Source: Arenibacter sp. P308M17 (GTDB lineage Bacteria > Bacteroidota > Bacteroidia > Flavobacteriales > Flavobacteriaceae). Taken from it: a DNA stretch of 64,000 nucleotides. The stretch spans positions 620,001 to 684,000 of the forward strand of contig NZ_QVON01000002.1 in the NCBI RefSeq assembly GCF_003426735.1. Reading direction: 5' to 3'. The notes beneath the pieces were generated by a model. The model was not told the origin of the DNA and searched no databases. It saw nothing but the letters and a program-made list of their open reading frames with translations. How positions within the stretch are numbered: position 1 is the first letter of the stretch; each line of letters begins with the position of its first letter. Shown here one piece after another: positions 1 through 8,352 of this stretch. Made by a program: the position numbers and the translations under genes.

Positions 1-1
1 T

Positions 2-559
2 TGGGCCGGAGCCTTTAAATACAACGAAAAGGCCAATACGGCTTTAAGGAATTTCTTTGCCAGGCCAGACACCCTTTCCATTGGTATTTGTAATGGTTGT
101 CAACTATTCATGGAATTGGAATTGATAAACCCTGAGCACGCGGAACATGGAAAAATGACCTTTAACGATTCCCATAAACATGAAAGCGGATTTACATCCG
201 TGGTTGTCCAAAAGAACAATTCCATTATGCTTTCAAGTTTGGAAGGATCCAATTTGGGCGTTTGGATATCCCATGGCGAAGGAAAGTTTAAATTACCAAT
301 GGCCAAGGAAAATTACAATATAGTGGCAAATTACGGTTACGAAGGTTATCCTGCAAATCCCAACGGCAGTGACTTCAACACGGCTATGCTATGTGATGCT
401 TCCGGCAGGCATTTGGTGACCATGCCCCATATTGAGCGTTCCATATTCCAATGGAATTGGGCCTATTACCCGGCAAACAGAAAGGATGAGGTTTCCCCCT
501 GGTTGGAAGCCTTTGTAAATGCCAGAAAATGGCTGGAGACCTATAAAGGGCAAGAATGA
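2..559 (+). CDS. purL: Phosphoribosylformylglycinamidine synthase, C-terminal part (runs off window start)
   Basis: FGAM synthase converts FGAR, glutamine and ATP to FGAM in purine synthesis. Only the glutamine amidotransferase domain is in the window; the reading frame is open from base 2, so the gene begins upstream. Seen: the nucleophile motif GICNGCQ (about bases 92-112), the downstream catalytic His/Glu pair in MPHIER (about 421-438), and a family-typical C-terminus with SPWLEAFVNARKW. The large single-chain PurL type is inferred because the residues before the nucleophile (FARPDTLSIG) run on from further upstream sequence. The stop codon overlaps the start of the next gene (ATGA), so the two are probably co-translated. 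Confidence 0.93.
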   Translation, partial: WAGAFKYNEKANTALRNFFARPDTLSIGICNGCQLFMELELINPEHAEHGKMTFNDSHKHESGFTSVVVQKNNSIMLSSLEGSNLGVWISHGEGKFKLPMAKENYNIVANYGYEGYPANPNGSDFNTAMLCDASGRHLVTMPHIERSIFQWNWAYYPANRKDEVSPWLEAFVNARKWLETYKGQE

Positions 560-1008
560 TATTTAGACGGGCTAACAAGGAAGACCTTCCGGCTATAATA
601 AAAATGATAGCCAATGATACTTTGGGCAAATTACGGGAGCAATATAGGGATCCCCTTCCCAAAGCATATTATAGCGCTTTTGAAATAATTGATGGGGACA
701 AAAACCAGCAGCTGATGGTTATAGAGAATTCCGAGGGAGAAGTGGTAGCCTCCTTTCAGTTGAGTTTTCTGCAATACCTTACCTATGTAGGCGGCATCCG
801 CTGTCTTGTAGAGAATGTACATGTAAGGGAAGATCAAACGGGCAAGGGCATAGGAAAGCAAATGTTTCAATGGATCATTGAAACAGCCAAGAAAAAAGGG
901 GTTCATCTGATACAGCTGACCTCCAACAAACTGCGGCCCCGTGCTATTCGATTTTATGAAGGCATCGGATTCAAGGCCACCCACGAAGGGTTTAAACTAC
1001 ATTTATAA
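556..1008 (+). CDS. GNAT family N-acetyltransferase
   Basis: A 150-residue single-domain Gcn5-related acetyltransferase, which transfers acetyl from acetyl-CoA to an unknown amine. Seen: start MIFRRANKEDLPAIIKMI typical of the fold, a central strand LVENVHVREDQTGKGIGKQM that carries the acetyl-CoA pyrophosphate loop (Q-T-G-K-G-I-G), and a C-terminal ARGFYE-like segment RAIRFYEGIGF. The start ATG overlaps the purL stop by 4 bases, so it is translated from the purL message. The substrate cannot be read from the sequence. Confidence 0.88.
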   Translation: MIFRRANKEDLPAIIKMIANDTLGKLREQYRDPLPKAYYSAFEIIDGDKNQQLMVIENSEGEVVASFQLSFLQYLTYVGGIRCLVENVHVREDQTGKGIGKQMFQWIIETAKKKGVHLIQLTSNKLRPRAIRFYEGIGFKATHEGFKLHL

Positions 1009-1342
1009 AACCAAATTAAAATCCCTTGAAATGAAGTTGGGACTAAATGCATATAGGGCATTAAAGTTCATCTTCATTTCAAGGGATTTGTGAATAAAAC
1101 AATTCCCGATTCCATTAGGAAAGCATCTCGTTTATTATCTAGTTAAAGGTTAAAACCCCGCCTGAACGTAGTCGGGGCGGGCCTTTAATTTCAATATAGT
1201 TGCTTTAGTTTCTATAAACTTTGGTAGTCCACAATTGGCAATGGGCAATGAAATCCGTCATCTTGCCAACTGCTTGCTTACTGCCAACATATCATCAAGT
1301 CCTAGCCATAGAATCCCATTCCGTCCCGAAACCTATGTAATT
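1009..1342. other. Gene-free stretch with repeats
   Basis: Contains the inverted repeat above, a GC-rich self-complementary dispersed repeat at 1156-1181 (CCCCGCC...GGGGCGGG, with the core CGTAGTCGGG that recurs near 2880) and a stretch of ACTGCC-type words near 1266-1290 that matches repeats near 33.3-33.5 kb and 59.1-59.2 kb. No convincing coding frame was seen on either strand. Confidence 0.6.
1019..1089 (+). terminator. Long perfect inverted repeat after the acetyltransferase gene
   Basis: Two 18-bp arms, 1019-1036 and 1072-1089, are perfect reverse complements (left arm begins AAATCCCTTGAAATG) separated by 35 bases. It starts 10 bases after the stop codon, so it probably ends or protects the purL message. 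The long loop and lack of a clean T-run make it unusual for an intrinsic terminator. Confidence 0.55.
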
Positions 1343-2467
1343 TCATTGCATATTCGTTTTGTCCTTTGAGTAATCGGCATGGATTGCCTTGTCAAAAGCC
1401 GCCCAATGTTCTGGTTTCATTCTTTCGGGAGTAAAAAGGCATATTCCGGTAGCTCCATTCTCCATGGAAGTCCTGATGGCCGTTTCTATTTCCGAAGGCA
1501 GCAAGCCGTGATTTTCTGGGTCGTTTTCCTTGGTTTTGTTCTCCGGGTTTGGACATATGAAGAGTCCACTGTAAATAGGCTTTTCCCCCTTAACGGATGC
1601 CACTTCCTCTTTGGTTATCTCCCCGACCCATTCAGGACCCTTTAAATAAAAATCATTATAGTTCATAGGATAAAAGGCATCCAAATCCCATTTGTTCCAT
1701 TCCTGTCTCACCATCTTCATTGCATTGCTGGGTCCTGGAAAAACTGCTGCATTGATCTTTTTGCCCTTTTCATGGACCACCTTTGCCAAACGATTTACAA
1801 TATTGGTGATCAAATCATATCTATACTGCTTCCATTCCTGAACCTTGGATGGATCTTCAACCTCTTTTATATCTATTCCCGATTTCTCCTTAAAATCCGA
1901 TACACATTTATCACAATAGCAATAATCGGCTACTGGGTATTCCTCGTTCATTACCAGTCCATATTTGTCCCAAAGGCCTTCGGCCAATATTACATCCGGG
2001 AAACGGATATAATCCAAATGTATCCCGTCTACCTCTTCAACAGCTGCAACATCCCCGTACAACTCGGACAAAAAGGTAAAGGAGCCTTCCTTATTGGGGC
2101 AAAGAAATTTATAATATGGAACATAGGCCGGTTTATCATAGGCCGATTCCCCATTTCTGTTTACCGCATAAAGATCCCTTGGTAATTTAGGATTTTCACC
2201 TTGGACCATTGTAGGTATCCAAGTATGGAATTCCATACCGGATTCCTTTACCAATTTACCTACCCGCATATAGGTTTCAGGATCATGTCCGCCGTTGTAC
2301 ATTAGTCCATCTATCCCTTTCTCCTTATACTTCTTAAAAGTTGCCAGTAGTTCCTGGTCTGTGGCCTCCCCAGGACCACCGGTCCATGCATACACAGGGA
2401 TTTTGGATTTTTCGGCACAGGAAATCAAGGTAAAAATAACTGCTGCCGTTACAAAAAATTTCTTCAT
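1343..2467 (-). CDS. Glycoside-hydrolase-like (GHL10/DUF187-type) lipoprotein
   Basis: A 374-residue lipoprotein. The N-terminus is a signal peptide with a lipobox LISC, so the mature protein starts at Cys17 and is membrane anchored. The rest looks like the (beta/alpha)8 barrel of YngK/GHL10 proteins: the diagnostic strand DGIHLDYIRFPD (about residues 147-158), later NAAVFPGP and DAFYPMNY, and a C-terminal GICLFTPERM. A cysteine pair in YCYCDKC may bind a metal or form disulfides. These proteins are predicted to act on polysaccharide or peptidoglycan; the substrate is unknown. It stands alone on the minus strand. Confidence 0.8.
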   Translation of the reverse strand: MKKFFVTAAVIFTLISCAEKSKIPVYAWTGGPGEATDQELLATFKKYKEKGIDGLMYNGGHDPETYMRVGKLVKESGMEFHTWIPTMVQGENPKLPRDLYAVNRNGESAYDKPAYVPYYKFLCPNKEGSFTFLSELYGDVAAVEEVDGIHLDYIRFPDVILAEGLWDKYGLVMNEEYPVADYCYCDKCVSDFKEKSGIDIKEVEDPSKVQEWKQYRYDLITNIVNRLAKVVHEKGKKINAAVFPGPSNAMKMVRQEWNKWDLDAFYPMNYNDFYLKGPEWVGEITKEEVASVKGEKPIYSGLFICPNPENKTKENDPENHGLLPSEIETAIRTSMENGATGICLFTPERMKPEHWAAFDKAIHADYSKDKTNMQ

Positions 2468-3084
2468 TGGTTTAGTTTAATTGTTAATAAATATTACATA
2501 TAAAAACACGCATAAACGCCTCCGATATCAAAAAAATAAAGGTTAAAACGTTTATTGTTGAATACGGTGTTGAAACATTGAACTTAATCATTTTGTAGTT
2601 TCCATGTTATAAATCTTAGCTAAGTGACCTTGGAATTAGTACAAACAGCATTATTATGTCCGGAATCGACTGTATAAAAAAACATTAACGAGGGCCCACT
2701 TTTAACCGGATTCCTGATATCTTAATTCAAAAATCGGTAAAATTCATGAATAAATCAATGGTTCCCACTAGAAGGCTTTATGCTGTAAGCTTTACGCTAT
2801 ATGCAGTGGGCACTTTAAATTTAAAGAAACTAATCCCGATAATTATTGGGATCAGGCCGGCAAAGACAGGCCTTCCTAAACGTAGTCGGGCAGGGTTTTA
2901 AACTTTAACCGACCAATTATTTATCCCTATTACAACTCCCTAAACTAATTAGGCAAAGTCAATATGAAACAAATTTATGATGGTAAAATGAAGACTCCTT
3001 AAAAATTTTGGATTTTTTATACGAATGTGATTTTATAATACCGTTCCCTTTTCTTAATTTGCGAATACGAACAGCAAATTAAAT
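2468..3084. other. 617-base gap with a dispersed repeat
   Basis: No supported gene. The piece 2831-2910 belongs to the dispersed family also seen at 21.99-22.05 kb and 59.24-59.29 kb: an inverted core AATCCCGATAATTATTGGGA followed by CAGGCCGGCAAAG and CGTAGTCGGG. The words before it (GCAGTGGGCAC) also match the copy near 21.96 kb. Bases 3053-3060 (TTAATTTG) are a near match to a -7 box for the acyl-CoA ligase. Confidence 0.6.
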
Positions 3085-4857
3085 ATGCAAGAAATCACCC
3101 GCCTTTTTGATTTTCCTTATTATCAATTAGAGAAATTCAATTTAAAAAAATCCCTGGTCACCAAATACAATGGAGAATGGGTTGCCACATCTACCCAAGA
3201 ATATATAGACAAGGCAAATACCATAAGCAGGGCCTTGTTGCGACTAGGGGTTAAGCCCAATGATAAAATTGCCCTTATTTCCATGGCCAACCGAACGGAA
3301 TGGAATATAATGGACATTGGAATACTTCAAATAGGTGCCCAAAACGTGCCTATATATCCAACAATATCCAAGGAAGATTATGAATATGTCCTAAACCATT
3401 CAGAGGCCAAATATGTGTTTGTGTCCTGTTCCGAAGTATTTGAAAAGGTGGATGCGGTAAAAGGAAATACGCCAAATTTAAAGGAAATATATTCCTTTGA
3501 CGTGTTGGAAAACTGTAAAAATTGGAGCGAAATTTTGGAATTGGGTTCGGATACCTCAAACCAAAGTGAAGTTGAACAACTTAAAAAGAAGGTGAAGCCA
3601 GATGATCTGGCCACCTTGATTTATACCTCCGGGACCACTGGCCGACCAAAAGGGGTGATGCTGACCCACAAAAATGTGGTGAGCAATGCCTTGGAAAGTT
3701 CCAAACGGTTGCCCATAGATTACGGCAATACCAGGTGTTTAAGCTTTTTGCCCGTCTGCCATATCTACGAGAGAATGATGATCTATCTCTATCAATACGC
3801 AGGGGTTAGCATTTATTTTGCCGAATCTATGGACAAAATAAGCGAAAACCTAAAAGAGTGTGCACCCCATGTAATGACCGCGGTTCCAAGATTATTGGAA
3901 AAGGTATACGATAAAATCATTGCCAAGGGAACCGAGCTTACAGGTATAAAAAAGAAATTGTTTTTCTGGGCCGTTGAAGTCGGATTGAAATATGAACCGT
4001 ATGGCCAAAACGGTTGGTGGTACGAGCAAAAATTGGCTCTTGCCAGAAAATTGATCTTTAGCAAGTGGAAGGAAGGCCTAGGGGGCAACCTTTCCCTAAT
4101 AGCTTCAGGAAGTGCGGCCTTACAACCTAGATTGGCCCGTATTTTCAATGCGGCCGGCTTTGGGGTCATGGAAGGATATGGACTTACGGAAACGTCACCT
4201 GTGGTTTCGGTGAACGATATGAGGGACGGGGGATTTAAAATAGGAACCGTCGGAAAATTATTGGACAATACGGAGGTAAAAATTGCAGAGGACGGAGAAA
4301 TATGTGTAAAAGGACCGCAGATAATGCTTGGCTATTACAAAGATGCCGAAAAAACGGCTGAGGTTATTAAGGACGGCTATTTTCATACCGGGGATATCGG
4401 TGAATTAGATTCCGATGGATTTCTAAAGATTACAGACAGGAAGAAAGAGATGTTCAAAACATCTGGTGGTAAATATGTTGCGCCCCAACTATTGGAGAAC
4501 CGGTTTAAACAATCCAGGTTTATAGAACAAATTATGGTGATAGGGGAAGGTGAGAAAATGCCGGCAGCCCTGATCCAACCCGATTTTGAATTTTTACGCA
4601 ATTGGGCCAAATTGCACCGTATAGAGATTGGCAACAATGTAAAAATGATCCAAAATAAAGATGTAATTGCCAGGTTTCAAGAGGAGGTGGATGCTGCAAA
4701 CGAAAGCTTTGCCAAATGGGAAAAAGTAAAGCAATTTAGACTTACGCCAGATATATGGAGTATAGAACAAGGGCACCTTACCCCTACCATGAAACTAAAA
4801 CGCAAAATCGTCAAGGAAAAATATATAGATCTCTATAACGACATTTATGAACACTAG
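3085..4857 (+). CDS. fadD: Long-chain-fatty-acid-CoA ligase (AMP-binding)
   Basis: A 590-residue acyl-adenylate enzyme that activates fatty acids with ATP and CoA before beta-oxidation. Seen: the P-loop LIYTSGTTGRPKGVMLTHK (about 178-196), the A5 motif GYGLTETSPV (about 366-375), the A7/A8 block YFHTGDIGELD and ITDRKKEMFKTSGGKYVAP (about 433-468) and a late catalytic-lysine region PTMKLKR. The length suits the AMP-forming long-chain family (FAA1/FadD15-like). Its stop codon TAG (4855-4857) lies inside the end of a small inverted-repeat element, so the extreme C-terminus may have been altered by insertion. The marR-fad genes follow on the same strand, supporting the role. Confidence 0.9.
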   Translation: MQEITRLFDFPYYQLEKFNLKKSLVTKYNGEWVATSTQEYIDKANTISRALLRLGVKPNDKIALISMANRTEWNIMDIGILQIGAQNVPIYPTISKEDYEYVLNHSEAKYVFVSCSEVFEKVDAVKGNTPNLKEIYSFDVLENCKNWSEILELGSDTSNQSEVEQLKKKVKPDDLATLIYTSGTTGRPKGVMLTHKNVVSNALESSKRLPIDYGNTRCLSFLPVCHIYERMMIYLYQYAGVSIYFAESMDKISENLKECAPHVMTAVPRLLEKVYDKIIAKGTELTGIKKKLFFWAVEVGLKYEPYGQNGWWYEQKLALARKLIFSKWKEGLGGNLSLIASGSAALQPRLARIFNAAGFGVMEGYGLTETSPVVSVNDMRDGGFKIGTVGKLLDNTEVKIAEDGEICVKGPQIMLGYYKDAEKTAEVIKDGYFHTGDIGELDSDGFLKITDRKKEMFKTSGGKYVAPQLLENRFKQSRFIEQIMVIGEGEKMPAALIQPDFEFLRNWAKLHRIEIGNNVKMIQNKDVIARFQEEVDAANESFAKWEKVKQFRLTPDIWSIEQGHLTPTMKLKRKIVKEKYIDLYNDIYEH

Positions 4858-4909
4858 TGTCCTGTCAAGCCTAAACCTACGGGTAATTTAAACGTTTACA
4901 CGACACTAG
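4854..4909. repeat. Short inverted-repeat (MITE-like) element, internally deleted copy
   Basis: Starts CTAGTGTCCTGTCAAGC and ends ACACGACACTAG, imperfect reverse complements. The left 33 bases (through CTAAACCTACGGGTAAT) and the right end (TTAAACGTTTACACGACACTAG) match the two ends of the 168-bp element at 30183-30350, but the middle is missing. The first bases supply the TAG stop of the preceding gene. Confidence 0.75.
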
Positions 4910-4934
4910 TAGCATATGCCGCACTAAATTAAAT

Positions 4935-4964
4935 ACAGCTTCCCATAAAGAGGCTGTTTTTTTA
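4935..4964 (+). terminator. Rho-independent terminator of the acyl-CoA ligase gene
   Basis: Stem ACAGCTTC / GAGGCTGT (one G-T pair), 7-base loop, then a run of seven T. It lies between the ligase gene and marR, separating the two transcription units. Confidence 0.8.
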
Positions 4965-4983
4965 TACGCCCATAATTTTTTAT

Positions 4984-5009
4984 AATATATTATGCATGCA
5001 TAATATATT
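4984..5009. promoter_or_regulatory. 26-bp perfect palindrome, likely MarR operator
   Basis: AATATATTATGCA and its exact reverse complement form a gap-free 26-bp palindrome centred at 4996/4997. It ends 4 bases before the -7 box at 5014 and covers the expected -33 region of the marR promoter. MarR-family proteins usually bind such palindromes and repress their own operon, so this is a strong operator candidate; that is inference. Confidence 0.75.
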
Positions 5010-5013
5010 TTTA

Positions 5014-5021
5014 TATCTTTG
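5014..5021 (+). promoter_or_regulatory. -7 promoter box of the marR-fad operon
   Basis: TATCTTTG, an exact match to the Bacteroidota TAnnTTTG element, 20 bases before the marR ATG and immediately after the palindrome. Confidence 0.75.
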
Positions 5022-5041
5022 AAAGAACCAACGCAACCAGC

Positions 5042-5473
5042 ATGCAAGACATAACAATAGATTACGCGCTCCGAGCAACTTGGCAAGCGGTAACAAAGAT
5101 GTATAACGAGGAGGCCAGGAAATTCAATAGTACCATGGCCGTTGGTTTTACACTATTGAGTATTGACCCCAAAACAGGAACTCCTTCCACTGCCCTTGGC
5201 CCAAAAATGGGAATGGAGGCCACAAGTCTCTCCCGAATATTGAAAAGTATGGAGGAAAAGGGACTAATAGAACGAAGGCCCAACCCCAATGATGGTAGGG
5301 GCGTACTAATACACCTTACCTCTTTTGGCCTGGAAAAGAGGAACGATTCAAAAGATGCCGTACTTCGGTTTAACGATGTGGTAAAGGCGCATGTATCCAC
5401 AGAAAAATTGGATACCTTTTTTGAGGTAACCGAGGTCATAAACAAATTGATCCTGGAAAAGAAAATTTATTAA
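5042..5473 (+). CDS. MarR family transcriptional regulator of fatty-acid oxidation
   Basis: A 143-residue winged-helix regulator. Seen: recognition-helix region MGMEATSLSRILKSMEEKGL (about 59-78) followed by the wing IERRPNPNDGRGVLIHLTSF, the classic MarR layout with basic residues and D-x-R in the wing. It is 34 bases upstream of the FadN-type gene and has a perfect palindrome at its promoter, so it probably represses itself and the fad operon until an acyl-CoA or fatty acid binds. The ligand is inferred from neighbours, not seen. Confidence 0.88.
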   Translation: MQDITIDYALRATWQAVTKMYNEEARKFNSTMAVGFTLLSIDPKTGTPSTALGPKMGMEATSLSRILKSMEEKGLIERRPNPNDGRGVLIHLTSFGLEKRNDSKDAVLRFNDVVKAHVSTEKLDTFFEVTEVINKLILEKKIY

Positions 5474-5507
5474 GAAAGTTAAAAAAATAGTTAACACCTT
5501 TTTATTG

Positions 5508-7898
5508 ATGAACAAACACATTAAAAAAGTAGCAGTCATTGGTTCAGGTATTATGGGAAGCGGCATAGCCTGCCATTTTGCCAATATAGGAGTGGAAGTA
5601 TTGCTTTTGGATATTGTACCAAGAGAACTTAATGATAGGGAAAAAGCCAATGGCCTTTCCTTAGAGGACAAAGTGGTGAGGAATAGATTGGTAAACGATT
5701 CCTTGGCCGCGGCATTAAAATCCAAACCCTCCCCTATTTATCATCAAAATTTTGCCAGGAGAATCATTACCGGAAATCTTGAGGACGACATTTCGAAAGT
5801 TGGACAGGTAGATTGGATTATTGAGGTAGTGGTAGAACGTTTGGATATCAAAAAAATGGTTTTTGAAAAACTGGATCAGCACAGAAATCCAGGTACCTTA
5901 ATTACCTCCAATACTTCTGGCATTCCTATAAAATTTATGAGTGAGGGAAGAAGCGAGGATTTCCAAAAACATTTTTGCGGAACCCATTTTTTTAACCCGG
6001 CCCGATACTTAAAACTCTTTGAAATAATTCCTGGTCCAAAAACTTCCCCCAAAGTGCTAGATTTCCTCAATGGCTATGGGGAACAGTTTTTAGGAAAGAC
6101 CTCGGTGATAGCAAAGGACACTCCGGCATTTATAGGGAACAGAATCGGAACCTTTAGTATTATGAGCCTGTTCCATGCCGTAAAGGAAATGGATCTTACC
6201 GTTGAGGAAATAGATAAACTTTCTGGACCTGTAATAGGCAGGCCTAAATCGGCCACCTTCCGCACGGTAGACGTTGTTGGTCTGGACACCTTGGTGCATG
6301 TGGCCAATGGCATTGCGAAAAATTGTAAGGATGATGAAAGACGGGAGCAATTTACACTTCCCGGTTTTATCGGAAAAATGATGGAAAATAAATGGTTTGG
6401 AAGTAAAACAGGCCAAGGCTTCTATAAGAAGGAAGGCAAGGAAATATTGGCCCTGGACCTAAATACCATGGAGTACAGGCCCAGTAAAAAAGCTAATTTT
6501 GCCACTCTTGAACTCACCAAAACCATAGAAAATGTCGTTGACAGATTTAAGGTGTTGGTGACCGGAAAGGACAAAGCCGGAACCTTTTACCGAAAAACTT
6601 TTTCTTCATTATTTGAGTATGCTTCCAATAGGATCCCGGAAATAACGGATGAGCTATATAAAATAGATGATGCCTTGAAAGCAGGTTTTGCCTGGGGACA
6701 TGGCCCCTTTCAAATTTGGGATGCCATAGGGGTTGAAAGGGGTATTGAAATGATGAAGGCCGAGGGTTTTCAACCGGCGGCCTGGGTTACCGAAATGATA
6801 TCCAAAGGAAATAGATCGTTCTACAGTATTAAAGACGGTGCAACCTATTATTACGATATTCCCAAAAAGGCGATGGAGAAAATTCCAGGACAGGATTCCT
6901 TTATCATTTTGGACAATATTAGAGAGTCCAAGCAGGTCTGGAAGAACTCCGGTGTTGTTATTGAGGATTTGGGAGATGGCATACTGAATGTGGAATTCCA
7001 ATCCAAAATGAACACCATTGGGGGCGATGTTTTGGCCGGACTCAACAAGGCCGTTGATTTGGCCGAAAAAGACTATCAAGGCCTAGTAATAGGCAACCAG
7101 GCACCCAACTTTTCTGTTGGCGCCAATATTGGAATGATATTTATGATGGCCGTAGAACAGGAATATGAGGAGCTTAACATGGCAATCAAGATGTTTCAGG
7201 ATACCATGATGCGCATGCGCTACTCGTCCATACCTACCGTTTCCGCCCCACATGGAATGACCTTGGGCGGGGGTTGCGAATTATCCTTACATGCCGATAA
7301 GGTGGTTGCTGCAACTGAAACCTACATAGGATTGGTAGAATTTGGAGTTGGTGTCATTCCAGGAGGAGGCGGATCCAAAGAAATGGCCTTAAGGGCATCG
7401 GATACCTTTAGGAAAAATGATGTGGAACTGAACGTGCTTCAGGAATATTTCCTTACCATCGGGATGGCCAAAGTTTCCACATCCGCATACGAGGCCTTTG
7501 ATATGGGCATACTTGAAAAAGGGAAGGATATAGTAGTCGTAAACAAGGACCGACAAATTGCTACCGCAAAAGCCTACGCCAAACTTATGGCAGAACAGGG
7601 CTACACCCAAGCTCCCAAGCGTAAAGACGTTAAGGTTCTTGGAAAACAGGCCCTCGGAATGTTCCTGGTAGGGACCGATGCCATGGAAGATAGCAATTAT
7701 ATAAGCGAACACGATCATAAGATTGCCAACAAATTAGCTTATGTAATGGCCGGGGGAGACTTGTCCGAGCCTACCTTGGTAACCGAACAATACCTACTGG
7801 ATCTGGAAAGGGAAGCGTTCCTCTCCCTATGCTCGGAAAGAAAAACCTTGGAACGTATACAGCATATGTTGAAGACGGGGAAACCGTTACGGAATTAA
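5508..7898 (+). CDS. fadN: 3-hydroxyacyl-CoA dehydrogenase / enoyl-CoA hydratase (FadN type)
   Basis: A 796-residue bifunctional beta-oxidation enzyme. Domain order is dehydrogenase first, hydratase/isomerase last, as in Bacillus FadN (YusL) and unlike E. coli FadB. Seen: NAD Rossmann loop VIGSGIMGSGIACHF (about 10-24), dehydrogenase motif THFFNPARYLKLFE with its catalytic His, then a C-terminal crotonase part with GNQAPNFSVGANI (oxyanion region) and HGMTLGGGCELSLHAD. ATG at 5508 was chosen; the TTG three bases upstream adds nothing conserved. Gene order marR-fadN-(cassette)-fadA-fadE mirrors the fadNAE operon. Confidence 0.92.
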   Translation: MNKHIKKVAVIGSGIMGSGIACHFANIGVEVLLLDIVPRELNDREKANGLSLEDKVVRNRLVNDSLAAALKSKPSPIYHQNFARRIITGNLEDDISKVGQVDWIIEVVVERLDIKKMVFEKLDQHRNPGTLITSNTSGIPIKFMSEGRSEDFQKHFCGTHFFNPARYLKLFEIIPGPKTSPKVLDFLNGYGEQFLGKTSVIAKDTPAFIGNRIGTFSIMSLFHAVKEMDLTVEEIDKLSGPVIGRPKSATFRTVDVVGLDTLVHVANGIAKNCKDDERREQFTLPGFIGKMMENKWFGSKTGQGFYKKEGKEILALDLNTMEYRPSKKANFATLELTKTIENVVDRFKVLVTGKDKAGTFYRKTFSSLFEYASNRIPEITDELYKIDDALKAGFAWGHGPFQIWDAIGVERGIEMMKAEGFQPAAWVTEMISKGNRSFYSIKDGATYYYDIPKKAMEKIPGQDSFIILDNIRESKQVWKNSGVVIEDLGDGILNVEFQSKMNTIGGDVLAGLNKAVDLAEKDYQGLVIGNQAPNFSVGANIGMIFMMAVEQEYEELNMAIKMFQDTMMRMRYSSIPTVSAPHGMTLGGGCELSLHADKVVAATETYIGLVEFGVGVIPGGGGSKEMALRASDTFRKNDVELNVLQEYFLTIGMAKVSTSAYEAFDMGILEKGKDIVVVNKDRQIATAKAYAKLMAEQGYTQAPKRKDVKVLGKQALGMFLVGTDAMEDSNYISEHDHKIANKLAYVMAGGDLSEPTLVTEQYLLDLEREAFLSLCSERKTLERIQHMLKTGKPLRN

Positions 7899-7917
7899 GA
7901 TATAGGACGATTAGACC

Positions 7918-8308
7918 CTAGAGACTAGACCAAATGGGACGAACATAATTTTAAGAAAATGAAAATTTGGCAAAAGGGGATGGAAATTGTAAATGAAACC
8001 TATAAACTTACACGAACTTATCCAGATTTTGAAAGGTTTAATTTAATTAGCCAAATGAACAGATGTGCAGTTTCCATTCCATCAAATATTTCTGAAGGGT
8101 CTAGCAAAAGTACAAATAGACATTTTATTAAATATTTGGAGAATAGCCTTGGTTCTGCTTTTGAATGGGAAACTCAATTAATTGTTTCATATAATGAAAA
8201 ATATTTGGATGAAAAGAAGTTCGAAGAACTTGAAACTAAAATTTTACAAATTCAAAAAATGATTGCCTCATTTATCGACAATTTAGGTAAATAAGGTCTA
8301 GAATCTAG
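7918..8308. mobile_element. 391-bp cassette with inverted-repeat ends carrying a four-helix-bundle gene
   Basis: The arms 7918-7931 (CTAGAGACTAGACC) and 8295-8308 (GGTCTAGAATCTAG) are reverse complements at 12 of 14 positions and enclose one small gene almost exactly: the right arm begins on the base after the stop codon. The unit lies between fadN and fadA, which otherwise would be close neighbours, and is visibly more AT-rich than they are. No transposase is present; mobility is inferred from structure. Confidence 0.55.
7959..8294 (+). CDS. Four helix bundle protein (S23 / 23S rRNA intervening-sequence family)
   Basis: A 111-residue helical protein. Family hallmarks: IWQKGMEIVNETYKLT at the start, then LISQMNRCAVSIPSNISEG and a long helix FIKYLENSLGSAFEWETQLI. 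Homologues occur in 23S rRNA intervening sequences, next to diversity-generating retroelements (as Avd) and as solitary genes of unknown role. The frame is open upstream (encoding HNFKK, which resembles the usual N-terminus of homologues) but has no start codon there, so ATG 7959 was kept. Codon use is more A/T-rich than the flanking fad genes, suggesting acquisition. Confidence 0.85.
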   Translation: MKIWQKGMEIVNETYKLTRTYPDFERFNLISQMNRCAVSIPSNISEGSSKSTNRHFIKYLENSLGSAFEWETQLIVSYNEKYLDEKKFEELETKILQIQKMIASFIDNLGK

Positions 8309-8352
8309 TATCGGCCAGTCTAAAATCTCAAATTCAAAACAAAAATAGAACT

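Noticed and set aside
1772-2185. 137-codon frame opposite the lipoprotein gene
   Set aside because: Antisense to a clearly coding gene with signal peptide and family motifs.
5505-5507. TTG as start of the FadN-type protein
   Set aside because: The next codon is ATG and the conserved sequence begins right after it.
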